The notes beneath the pieces are model-generated. The model saw only the letters and a program-made list of their open reading frames with translations. It was not told the origin of the DNA and made no database searches. The position numbers were made by a program, and so were the translations under genes. Below are positions 28,018 to 36,015 of a stretch of 64,000 nt of DNA, one piece after another (positions within the stretch are counted from its first letter, which is position 1; each line of letters begins with the position of its first letter). The stretch covers positions 20,649 through 84,648 of the forward strand of contig CACXBF010000004.1 in assembly GCA_902765855.1 (NCBI GenBank), in the 5' to 3' direction. This DNA is from an uncultured Ruminococcus sp. (GTDB taxonomy: Bacteria; Bacillota; Clostridia; Oscillospirales; Acutalibacteraceae).

Positions 28018-29064
28018 ATGAGATATAAATATCTGAAAAAATTTATAGCAATGCTTATGTTATGTGCATTTGCAATAAGCTTTTCGGTTATAGGTGTTAA
28101 TGCATCCGATACAAAGCTTGGCTCAATAACTGTTGAAGTAAACGAGGTTACTCAAGGTATAAATTTAAAACTGATTGATGTTGCAGATTATGTCAACGGA
28201 AGCTATATAATGAATGACAATTTTAAAGATTGCAAAGTTTCTTTTGATGGCTGGGAAGATACAAGTATAGCTAAGAAAATTAGTTACACACTTGAAGAAT
28301 ATGCAAAAAACAATAATATTTCTGGCATTGTAACTGATATTCAGTCTGATGGAAAGGCATATTTTAAAAATCTTTCAGCAGATAAATTATATCTTATAAT
28401 TCAGCCTGATGAAGATGATGAATATATAATTCAACCGTCAATAACAATTATGCCTTATATGAGCGATAATAAAAAGATATACGACATCAATATGAAGGCA
28501 AAATTTGCAGAGAATGAAATTTTTAGTCAGTCAGCAGTAATTTTGAATAAGCGCGGCGATAATGCAGAGCCTCTTGCTGGAGCAACTTTCAGCTTTCAAA
28601 GCAAAACCTATTATAATGATTCCGAAAATATTCCCGATAATGTCGAGAAAGGCTCAGATTCAAAGGGCAATTACTATTGGAAATCTTACGGTTCAGATTT
28701 GACTACAAATGCACAAGGACAGATAGTCATTAAGAGGCTTCCATTCGGAACATATCGTTTTATAGAAACTCAAGCTCCAACTGGATATATACTTGATTCA
28801 AATCCGCGTGAATTTACATTATCAAGCCACGGTTCAGTTAAGCTCGAAAATACTCGCTATGTTCGCAGAGCAGGTAATATTGTAGAATTAACTGTTGTTA
28901 ATTCTAAAGAGGATATAGAAAGCTCAGTTCCGTCTACACCAACACCGCCTGTAAAAACTTCTGATGACTCAAATAATACACCATATATATTTATGTTCTG
29001 TATTGCAGGTTTGCTTGTTTTTGCAACAATTAAGAGCTACTCTTTAAGAAAGAATAATAAATAA
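28018..29064 (+). CDS. Minor (basal or accessory) pilin with SpaA/Cna-B domain
   Basis: A 348-residue secreted pilin-like protein. Signal peptide to about residue 30 (GVNAS), a first domain resembling the N-terminal domain of class C-sorted pilins, and a Cna-B/SpaA domain (about 180-300) with PLAGATFSFQSK and RFIETQAPTGYILDSN. The C-terminal signal is degenerate: a proline linker PSTPTPPVKTSDD, then a hydrophobic helix and a basic end. Its small size and last position suggest a basal subunit joined to the wall. AGGGAGG precedes the ATG. Confidence 0.87.
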   Translation: MRYKYLKKFIAMLMLCAFAISFSVIGVNASDTKLGSITVEVNEVTQGINLKLIDVADYVNGSYIMNDNFKDCKVSFDGWEDTSIAKKISYTLEEYAKNNNISGIVTDIQSDGKAYFKNLSADKLYLIIQPDEDDEYIIQPSITIMPYMSDNKKIYDINMKAKFAENEIFSQSAVILNKRGDNAEPLAGATFSFQSKTYYNDSENIPDNVEKGSDSKGNYYWKSYGSDLTTNAQGQIVIKRLPFGTYRFIETQAPTGYILDSNPREFTLSSHGSVKLENTRYVRRAGNIVELTVVNSKEDIESSVPSTPTPPVKTSDDSNNTPYIFMFCIAGLLVFATIKSYSLRKNNK

Positions 29065-29070
29065 AAATAA

Positions 29071-29104
29071 AACGCTTCCGTATAAATTTGCGGAAGCGTT
29101 TTTT
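29071..29104 (+). terminator. Terminator of the pilus cluster
   Basis: AACGCTTCCG and CGGAAGCGTT around a 10-base loop, then TTTT, seven bases after the minor pilin stop. Confidence 0.9.
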
Positions 29105-29195
29105 ACAAGAATAGATAACAATTCTATTGTATAAAAAGAATATTTGCTATTTATTTTACATATTAATTTAGTTATATTATATAGGGGGAGATGTA

Positions 29196-30308
29196 ATGGC
29201 GAATAATATTTTTGATTATATGTTTTGGCGTGGCGATTTATCCTTTAGTGAAAGGGAATTTAATGATGTAGATGGAGTTATTCTTGCAAGATTGTCTTAC
29301 TTGCCGTTTGAGCTTATAATGAAACAAAATTCGAATAAAGAAATAACAATCGCAGAAATGGCAAAAAAATTGATAGCCTATCCAAATATAGAAAATATAG
29401 TCATACAAAAAGAGGATATTCAATTTTTAAATGAACTTTTAAATAGTAGGCGTTTTAATAGTATGAAACTGTTTGCTTATGTCAATAAAATTGACGAGAA
29501 AACGCAGACGCAATTTTCTGCTATTACAATAAGAATTAACGAAAGTGAGCTTTATATATCTTTCCGAGGAACAGACAATACGCTTATAGGTTGGAAAGAA
29601 GATTTCAATATGGGCTTTGTTTTTCCAGTGCCCGCACAAGAATTAGCTGTTGATTATATAGAAAAAATCGCATCAGAGCATAGTGAAAATATGCTTGTTG
29701 GCGGACACTCAAAGGGAGGAAATCTCGCAGTTTACTCTGCAGCGTTTTGTAGCGAGACTGTTCAAAATAGAATAGAAATCGTTTATAATTTTGATGGACC
29801 AGGTTTTGATGAAAAAGTTTTGCAAAAAGAAGGCTATAAGAGAATTTGCGATAAAGTTAATACATTTGTGCCACAATCATCTGTTGTAGGAATGTTGCTT
29901 GGTCACGAAGAAAGATATATTATTGTACATAGCACACAACTTGGGCTTTTACAGCACGACCTTTATTCTTGGAGTGTGCAGATAGATAGTTTTATTTGTC
30001 TTGAGGCTGTCGATAATACAAGTATATTCATTGATTATACGCTCAAAGCGTGGATTGCAAATTTAGATTATAAACAACGTGAAAAATTTGTTGATACTAT
30101 GTATACAATTCTTACAAAGACAAATGCCAATACTGTAAAAGAGCTTGAAGGCAATCTTTTTATGAATGCAATAACTATGCTTAAATCAATCAAGGACCTT
30201 GATGAACCTACACGCAAGGCATTAACTCAAGTTTTTATGTCGCTTTTAAAGAGTACAAGAGTAGGACTATTGCAGGTTGTCATAAACAAAGACCTTATTG
30301 TTAAATGA
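29196..30308 (+). CDS. DUF2974 (Mbeg1-like) alpha/beta hydrolase-type protein
   Basis: A 370-residue protein of the DUF2974 family. Its core has LYISFRGTDNTLIGWKEDFN and MLVGGHSKGGNLAVYSA, in which GHSKG is a lipase-like nucleophile elbow with Ser; an Asp is available in YNFDGPGFDE. Family members are common in Firmicutes and are of uncertain function, with esterase or lipase activity presumed. No signal peptide is seen, so it is probably cytoplasmic. GGGGGAG lies upstream of the ATG. It has its own terminator and is not part of the pilus operon. Confidence 0.88.
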   Translation: MANNIFDYMFWRGDLSFSEREFNDVDGVILARLSYLPFELIMKQNSNKEITIAEMAKKLIAYPNIENIVIQKEDIQFLNELLNSRRFNSMKLFAYVNKIDEKTQTQFSAITIRINESELYISFRGTDNTLIGWKEDFNMGFVFPVPAQELAVDYIEKIASEHSENMLVGGHSKGGNLAVYSAAFCSETVQNRIEIVYNFDGPGFDEKVLQKEGYKRICDKVNTFVPQSSVVGMLLGHEERYIIVHSTQLGLLQHDLYSWSVQIDSFICLEAVDNTSIFIDYTLKAWIANLDYKQREKFVDTMYTILTKTNANTVKELEGNLFMNAITMLKSIKDLDEPTRKALTQVFMSLLKSTRVGLLQVVINKDLIVK

Positions 30309-30359
30309 TGTAGGTTGTTAGTTTATAGTAGCTTTAAGTTAATTGAGAATATAGAGATT

Positions 30360-30381
30360 TTGCTTATAGAAAGCAATTTTT
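30360..30381 (+). terminator. Terminator after the DUF2974 gene
   Basis: TTGCTT, loop of five, AAGCAA, then TTTTT. The stem is short. Confidence 0.6.
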
Positions 30382-30414
30382 CATTTTCACCATAGCTTGA
30401 TATTCACAGGGAAC

Positions 30415-30710
30415 TTCCTAAGAAAAACATTCCACTAGAATATTTTTATACCTTCCTAAGCTTTGAGAGGTATAAAATGTTTCGCCGCCTGTGGACGGCA
30501 ACCAAAGGCTTGACCTAAATTTTAAATGTCTTAAAGAAATTGTTTAACAAATCGTAGGGGCGAACTATGTTCACCCATTCGGTAGTTTAGACCTCTGTGT
30601 GGGTAAACTTCATATACTCACTACGAGCGAGACTTGTCGAGCGATTCCTCATCTTGGGAGCGGCGGCTCGTCGCCTTGAACTAACTTTTAAGTATCTTAG
30701 AAAATTTGAT
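30415..30710. repeat. Modular intergenic repeat, locus D
   Basis: A worn copy: AACATTCCACTAGAATAT hairpin remnant, GCCGCCTGTGGACGGC, GGCTTGACCTAAATTTTAAA arm, GGGGCGAACTATGTTCACCC with a stem G-to-A change, the ACTACGAGCGAGACTTGTCG segment, GGAGCGGCGGCTCGTCGCC, and a final arm ending AAGTATCTTAG. It fills the gap to the HAD gene promoter. Confidence 0.75.
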
Positions 30711-30765
30711 GAAACTTTTAACTTTTGTTAAATAAAAAAATAAACAAAATTTATCCTATAAAATG

Positions 30766-30794
30766 TTGATTTATCTTCAAAAATGTATTAAAAT
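30766..30794 (+). promoter_or_regulatory. Promoter of the HAD gene
   Basis: TTGATT, a 17-base spacer, TAAAAT, 34 bases before the ATG. Confidence 0.55.
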
Positions 30795-30828
30795 AGGGTA
30801 AAATTCATTTGGATTGGAGAAAAATTTT

Positions 30829-31554
30829 ATGTATAAAAATTACCTTTTTGACCTTTATGGAACATTAGTAGATATTCATACAGACGAGGGCAAAAAAAGC
30901 CTTTGGCGTGGTTTTAAGAATCTTCTTGCTATGTATGGTGCAAAATATAAAACAAAGGAACTTCAAAGTAAGTATAATGAACTTTGCGAAAAGGCAAAAA
31001 AGGCTGTTCCAGCAACAAAGTATACAGATGAGCCGGAGCCGGAACTTCTTGATGTTTTCAAGGGGCTTGTAACTGAAAAGGGAGCAGAATGCAGCGATGA
31101 ATTAGCTGCATTTTTAGCTGCTTCATTTCGTGCAATGTCATTAAAGTATATTAAGCTCTATGATGGTGCTTTAGATTTACTTCGCTCTTTAAAAGAAGCA
31201 GGCGGAAAAGTTTATTTACTTTCCAATGCACAAAGTTCATTCACAAAGCCAGAATTAAAACTTCTCGGAATTTATGATGAATTTGACGGTATAGTAATTT
31301 CTTCAGATGAGGGTTGCAAAAAGCCTGATGTAAAGTTCTACCAAACAATTCTCAAACGCTATAAACTAAAGAAATCAGAAACAATTATGATTGGCAACGA
31401 TTACATAACCGATATAAAAGGTTCGCACGATGCGGGACTTGCTTCCCTCTATATTCACACAAATATATCGCCTGAAATTGAAGGTGAACTTCTTGCTGAT
31501 TATAAGGTTATGGACGGTAGTCTTAAAAAAGCCAAAAAGCTTTTACTTAAATAA
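30829..31554 (+). CDS. HAD-superfamily phosphatase
   Basis: A 241-residue HAD hydrolase. The nucleophile motif is FDLYGTLVD (first Asp is the nucleophile), motif II is YLLSNAQSS, motif III is the Lys of CKKPDVKFY and motif IV is MIGNDYITDIKGSHDAGL. The helical cap is inserted after motif I (about residues 17-100). The substrate is unknown. GGAG lies nine bases before ATG 30829. It is followed after 27 bases by two TrkA-like genes and may share their transcript. Confidence 0.9.
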   Translation: MYKNYLFDLYGTLVDIHTDEGKKSLWRGFKNLLAMYGAKYKTKELQSKYNELCEKAKKAVPATKYTDEPEPELLDVFKGLVTEKGAECSDELAAFLAASFRAMSLKYIKLYDGALDLLRSLKEAGGKVYLLSNAQSSFTKPELKLLGIYDEFDGIVISSDEGCKKPDVKFYQTILKRYKLKKSETIMIGNDYITDIKGSHDAGLASLYIHTNISPEIEGELLADYKVMDGSLKKAKKLLLK

Positions 31555-31581
31555 TATGTCCGTTTTGGAGGATTCATTATT

Positions 31582-32202
31582 ATGAATATACTCATAATTG
31601 GTTGTGGAAATTTAGGTTCTGTTCTTGCAAACGAGTTTGATAGAAATGGCCACGATGTTTCTGTTGTTGACGAAAATCCTGATAGAATACATCTTCTGCA
31701 CGAAGATTTTGACGGGCTTTTTGTAACAGGCATAGCTATGGATATGGATGTTCTGCGTGATGCAGGTGTAGAAAGTTGCGATGCCGTTGCAGTAGTAACA
31801 TCAGACGACAACCTCAATATAACGGTTTCACAGATTGTAAAGAAATTTTTCGGAGTAGAGAATGTTATTACCCGAATAACTAATTCCTATCGTGAAAATG
31901 CCTTCAAAAATAAATTTGGTCTGAAAACGATATGTCAAACCAACATTTCAGCTAATGCTATTTACTCTGCCATTATTGGTGGAGGAGATAACATCAATAT
32001 TGCTGATAATTCCAATTTTATGATTGATTCAATCAAGGTTGACGATAAATATGTAGGCAGAGCAATTTCAGCCTTGCCATTAAAAGATGGTGCGTCATTG
32101 TTTGGAATCAAGCGTAAAAGCGGAAAAGTGCTTATTTATGACCTGATGTCAAATATAGAGGTTGAGTCAGGAGATACAGCTCTATATATCAGAGAAGGAT
32201 AA
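31582..32202 (+). CDS. TrkA-type potassium uptake regulator 1
   Basis: A 206-residue cytoplasmic RCK protein. A Rossmann NAD-binding domain (MNILIIGCGNLGSVLANEF, then VVDENPDR) is followed by a TrkA-C domain (about 125-205; FMIDSIKVDDKYVGRAISAL). Such proteins gate TrkH/KtrB potassium channels in response to nucleotides. GGAGG precedes the ATG. No channel subunit gene lies in the window. Confidence 0.9.
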   Translation: MNILIIGCGNLGSVLANEFDRNGHDVSVVDENPDRIHLLHEDFDGLFVTGIAMDMDVLRDAGVESCDAVAVVTSDDNLNITVSQIVKKFFGVENVITRITNSYRENAFKNKFGLKTICQTNISANAIYSAIIGGGDNINIADNSNFMIDSIKVDDKYVGRAISALPLKDGASLFGIKRKSGKVLIYDLMSNIEVESGDTALYIREG

Positions 32203-32226
32203 TTTCAGTACGAAAGGAAAAAAGCT

Positions 32227-32889
32227 ATGAAGGTTATAATTGCAGGTGGCGGAAGACTTGGTTATAGCTTGGCAAGAAATTTGATTGACCGAAGATATGA
32301 TGTATCGGTTATTGAAATTTCAAAACAAGCAAGCGAAAAAGTAGCAAACGAACTTCAGATAGAAGTTGTCTGCGGAGATGCCACAAATATAGAAACACTT
32401 AATTCTTTAGATTTCAACGATGTAGATTGCTTTATAGCAGTTACAGGTCGTGACCAGGATAATATAGTAGCCTCACAGCTTGCCAAAAATGAGTTGAAAA
32501 TTCCAAAAGTTATAGCTCGTGCAAATAATCCAAGAAATCTTGAGGCTATGAGAAAGCTTGATATTGATATAGTTGTTAGTAGTACAGAAATAATAACCAA
32601 GATGATAGAACAAGAGGTCGTAAATGCTGGCGCTCAACTTCTTGCAACCTTGAATAGAGGAAAAGCTGCAATATTGTCATTTACTTTGCCGGAAAATTCA
32701 GCACTTGACGGCTATGCAATCAAAGATATAAAAATGCCGGCATCATCTCTTATAGTATCTGTTGTGAGGGGAGAACAGTTATATATTCCACGAGGAGATA
32801 CAGTAATTCATTCAAAAGATGAGATAGTAATATTCTGTGGTGATGATTCGCAGAAATCAGTTAAAAAACTGTGGACTGCCATAAAATAA
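32227..32889 (+). CDS. TrkA-type potassium uptake regulator 2
   Basis: A 220-residue paralogue of the preceding gene: MKVIIAGGGRLGYSLARNL and VIEISKQASEKVANEL in the NAD-binding domain, VTGRDQDNIVASQLAKN, and a TrkA-C domain at the end (YAIKDIKMPASSLIVSVVRG). It follows with a 24-base gap and GAAAGGA upstream. The pair may form a hetero-ring or serve two channels. Confidence 0.9.
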   Translation: MKVIIAGGGRLGYSLARNLIDRRYDVSVIEISKQASEKVANELQIEVVCGDATNIETLNSLDFNDVDCFIAVTGRDQDNIVASQLAKNELKIPKVIARANNPRNLEAMRKLDIDIVVSSTEIITKMIEQEVVNAGAQLLATLNRGKAAILSFTLPENSALDGYAIKDIKMPASSLIVSVVRGEQLYIPRGDTVIHSKDEIVIFCGDDSQKSVKKLWTAIK

Positions 32890-32919
32890 AGTAAGTGTGT
32901 TGACATAGATAAAGAAACT

Positions 32920-33107
32920 GTCAATTAGCTAACAAACTTTCCTAAGACAATTAAAAGTTTTGCTCAAGCTTTTTCAAAAGCTTGCAGGGTCGAGGGACGG
33001 AGTCCCTCGTGGGTTTTAAGGGCAAAGCCCTTAACATTCCTTTCTTTCAAGGGCGGACGTAGTCCGCCCTAATCGGTAGTTCATTGGTAATTTCTGCATT
33101 AGCTACC
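32920..33107. repeat. Modular intergenic repeat, locus E
   Basis: A clean example: AATTAGCTAACAAACTTTCC, arm CTAAGACAATTAAAAGTTTT, CAAGCTTTTTCAAAAGCTTG, GAGGGACGGAGTCCCTC, AAGGGCAAAGCCCTT, GGGCGGACGTAGTCCGCCC, then ATCGGTAGTTCATTGG. All four hairpins are perfect. It lies between converging genes. Confidence 0.88.
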
Positions 33108-33136
33108 ATAAAACTTATATTAGAATAATATAAACT

Positions 33137-33517
33137 TTATAGTATATTATTTATAGTAGGAATTTCCAGATCTCTGAAATGCTCAAGTTCATTTTCAATA
33201 CGCTTACATTCTGCATAAAATTCAGGAAGTTCGCCGCTTTTCAGATAGCTTTCTGCGACAGCGATATTTTCGCAGATTTCGTCAGGCTTTTCATGAGAAA
33301 TAAATATCAGCATAGATTCAACATTGCTTTCCCAAAGCTCTTTAAGCTTTTTAATTGTTTGGATAGCTTCTTTTTCATTACCGTCAGTCATTTGTTGCTG
33401 TGCTGTTTTTAAGTGTTCAGAAGCGCGTTGAGCTTCTTTTGTATTCAGCGTAAATTCAAAAGTGCATAATACTGCTACAATAAAAATCAAAATAATTGCT
33501 ATAAATAATCGTTTCAA
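33137..33517 (-). CDS. DUF4363 family protein
   Basis: A 126-residue protein with an N-terminal membrane helix (residues 3-21: RLFIAIILIFIVAVLCTF) and a helical outer domain (LKELWESNVESMLIFISHEK). It fits the DUF4363 family of Clostridia, often found with DUF421 genes; function unknown. The TTG start overlaps the stop codon of the DUF421 gene and has AAGGAG eight bases upstream, so translation is coupled. Confidence 0.85.
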   Translation of the reverse strand: MKRLFIAIILIFIVAVLCTFEFTLNTKEAQRASEHLKTAQQQMTDGNEKEAIQTIKKLKELWESNVESMLIFISHEKPDEICENIAVAESYLKSGELPEFYAECKRIENELEHFRDLEIPTINNIL

Positions 33518-34191
33518 ATCTTACGCTCCTTTTCAATAATTTTATATTCGCCTTGTCTGTTGGCAATCATAAGGAAAACATCGTTTAATTCGGTGTTTTC
33601 CTTTTTTAGTGTGTCAAAAAGCCAATCTCTGCTAAGACCACATATTTTGAGAGAACATTTTGAAATTTCTCCGTCACTTATTACAACAGCCTCAAGCCCT
33701 TTATCATCTGGTTTTATTCCAAGCTCCTTAGCGGTAGGTACATCCTTTTCAGGCTTTTTAAGAACACTCAGTTTGCCGTTTGTTTCTACAATAGCAAATC
33801 CTACATCTTCAATGTTAAAAATACCCTGTTGTCTAAGTTCCTCAGATAAATCTTCCGTACTCATTCTAAGTCGGTGCATTTCGCCCTGATTGATTTTGCC
33901 GTCAGAGATTATAACAATAGGCTTTCCGCAGATGATTCTGCGAAAACCGGCTCGTTTAAGCATAAGGAGAGATATTATAATTTCACAGACGATAAGAATA
34001 AGAATAGGCACAATACCGCTCAAAAGACTTTGTTCAGTATTTTGCATAGGAATTGCAGCAATATCAGAAATCAGAAGCGTAACTACAAGTTCGCTTGTCT
34101 GTAATTCTCCAATCTGTCGTTTTCCCATAATCCTTATCGCAAGAATAATCACTATATAAAGTAGAATAGTTCGTATAACAGAAATAATCAT
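33514..34191 (-). CDS. DUF421 (YetF-type) membrane protein
   Basis: A 225-residue protein with three N-terminal helices and the DUF421 signatures IRIMGKRQIGELQTSELVVTLLIS and, in the soluble part, GKPIVIISDGKINQGEMHRLRMS. Bacillus relatives (YetF, YdfS, YkjA, YrbG) are linked to spore coat or germination, but no activity is known. Together with DUF4363 it sits divergent from the germinant receptor genes, which fits a spore role. Confidence 0.9.
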   Translation of the reverse strand: MIISVIRTILLYIVIILAIRIMGKRQIGELQTSELVVTLLISDIAAIPMQNTEQSLLSGIVPILILIVCEIIISLLMLKRAGFRRIICGKPIVIISDGKINQGEMHRLRMSTEDLSEELRQQGIFNIEDVGFAIVETNGKLSVLKKPEKDVPTAKELGIKPDDKGLEAVVISDGEISKCSLKICGLSRDWLFDTLKKENTELNDVFLMIANRQGEYKIIEKERKI

Positions 34192-34270
34192 AATTCAACA
34201 CCTTTCACTTCAAGTTATATTGTATCAATAATTTGTGGAATAATTCGCAAAAAATTCCTCAAAATAAAAA

Positions 34271-34450
34271 CAGGTTAAGGACTTTGCCCTAAATTTTAAG
34301 TAGAGACAAACTGTTTTCGCCCGTTCGGTAGCTCATTGGAAATTTAGTCAACTGCGTCAACAATCTTTCCTAATTCATTACGAGCGAGGCTTGCTGCAGG
34401 TCGTCACCTGACGCAATTCCGCGTCTTGAGAGCGGCGGCTCGCCGCTTGA
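34271..34450. repeat. Modular intergenic repeat, locus F
   Basis: AAACTGTTTTCGCCCGTTCGGTAGCTC, then the CTGCGTCAACAATC segment, ACGAGCGAGGCTTGC carrying an extra GCAGGTCGTCACCTG insert, and GAGCGGCGGCTCGCCGC. It fills most of the divergent gap between the DUF421 gene and gerA; it ends about 20 bases before the gerA start, so the gerA promoter must lie inside or at the edge of the repeat. Confidence 0.78.
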
Positions 34451-34473
34451 GTATAACAATATGAGGTGATATT

Positions 34474-36015
34474 GTGTATCGTTTTATAAACGAGCTGAAA
34501 AATATATATCAAAAACCAGAACCCAAAAAGAAAGAAGAAAAAACAACACCACTCTCTAAATCTTTAGATGAGAATACTGCAATTCTCGAAAAACGCTTTG
34601 ATAAGAGTGCTGACCTAACAATTCATAAAATGACTTTGAATGGTATCCGCTTTGGAGTAATCACAATAGAGGGTATGGTTAATAAGGAAATTCTTGCCTT
34701 GGGCGTAATAAGGCCAGTTTCGAATGAAAGCTATGACTGTACTCCGGAAGAGGCTTTCAGAAAAATTTCCGATACTGTTCTCTGTACTTCCGAGCAGATA
34801 GAAATTGCAACTATTGAAGATGTAGACAAATTCATTATGTCAGGTTTTGCGGTAGTTGCTGTTGACGGTTACGCAAAAATGCTTGCACTCGGCATACAAG
34901 GCTTTAGCTTTAGAAGTGTTTCCGAACCGGATTCCGATGTAGTGCAAAGAGGTTCCAAAGAGGGCTTTGTAGAACCGCTAAGAATAAATATGTCGCTCAT
35001 TCGCCGAAGAATGAAAACTCCAAAAATGAAATTTGAAACAATGACAATCGGCAGTGAGAGCAAAACCGATATTTGCCTTTGCTATATGACAGATATAGTT
35101 TCTCCGAGTATTTTGCGAAAACTAAAAAAGCGTCTTAATTCAATAAATCTTAAAACGGTTATGGCATCAGGTTATATTGCGCCTTATCTTGAGCAGAAGG
35201 GTGATTTTTCATTTTTCAGTGGAGTTGGAATTTCCGAACGCCCCGATACAGTTTGTGGAAAAATCTCCGAAGGAAGAATTGCGATATTAGTTGATGGAAC
35301 ACCCTCAGCCCTGATAGTTCCGTTTTTGTTTGTAGAATATTTTCAAACGCTCGATGATTATTCTAATCGTGCATATTTTGCGACATTTACTCGTTGGCTT
35401 AAGTATATAGCATTTTTCATAGCAATAATGCTTCCCGGAGTATATGTTGCAGTAGGTTCGTTTCACCCTGAATTATTCCCGTCACAGCTTTTAGGAAAAA
35501 TTGCAGGTTCAATAGCAGCAACGCCTATGCCACTCGGTGTAGAAACAATAGTAATTCATTTTGTCTATGAAATAATGCGAGAAGCCGGTTTGCGTATGCC
35601 ACAGCCCTTAGGACACGCAGTAAGTATAGTCGGAGCATTGGTAATAGGAGAAACCGCTGTAAATGCAGGCTTAATCGGAGCGCCTACACTTATGGTCGTA
35701 GCCCTGACAGCGATATGTTCATATGTAATTCCGAGCCTTTATGCCCCGACAGCAGTTTTGAGGTTTTTATTTATAATAGCCGGTTCATTTCTCGGAATAT
35801 GGGGAGTAATGCTTTTATTCTGTATGGTGCTTGTAAATATCTGCGGAAAGAAAAGCTTTGATGTTCCTTATACAGCACCGGTTTCTCCGTTCAGTATGAC
35901 AGCTATGCGAGATGTATTTGTGAGAGCGGGTTGGAAATTACTTTCAAAATCCACCTCAACTATTCAGAGTATGCCCGGCACAGAAATTCAAGGAAGTGAT
36001 GACGATGACGACTAA
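34474..36015 (+). CDS. gerKA: Spore germinant receptor subunit A
   Basis: A 513-residue GerA-family protein of the inner spore membrane. It has a soluble N-terminal domain (about residues 30-290), with LTIHKMTLNGIRFGVITIEG and ILVDGTPSALIVPFLFVEYF, then four to six helices (YIAFFIAIMLPGVYVAV; VSIVGALVIGETAVNAGLIG) and a short acidic tail (GSDDDDD). GerA subunits form an oligomeric ion channel opened by nutrients. GTG start with GAGGTGA upstream. It overlaps the following gene. Which amino acid or sugar is sensed cannot be told. Confidence 0.92.
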   Translation: MYRFINELKNIYQKPEPKKKEEKTTPLSKSLDENTAILEKRFDKSADLTIHKMTLNGIRFGVITIEGMVNKEILALGVIRPVSNESYDCTPEEAFRKISDTVLCTSEQIEIATIEDVDKFIMSGFAVVAVDGYAKMLALGIQGFSFRSVSEPDSDVVQRGSKEGFVEPLRINMSLIRRRMKTPKMKFETMTIGSESKTDICLCYMTDIVSPSILRKLKKRLNSINLKTVMASGYIAPYLEQKGDFSFFSGVGISERPDTVCGKISEGRIAILVDGTPSALIVPFLFVEYFQTLDDYSNRAYFATFTRWLKYIAFFIAIMLPGVYVAVGSFHPELFPSQLLGKIAGSIAATPMPLGVETIVIHFVYEIMREAGLRMPQPLGHAVSIVGALVIGETAVNAGLIGAPTLMVVALTAICSYVIPSLYAPTAVLRFLFIIAGSFLGIWGVMLLFCMVLVNICGKKSFDVPYTAPVSPFSMTAMRDVFVRAGWKLLSKSTSTIQSMPGTEIQGSDDDDD

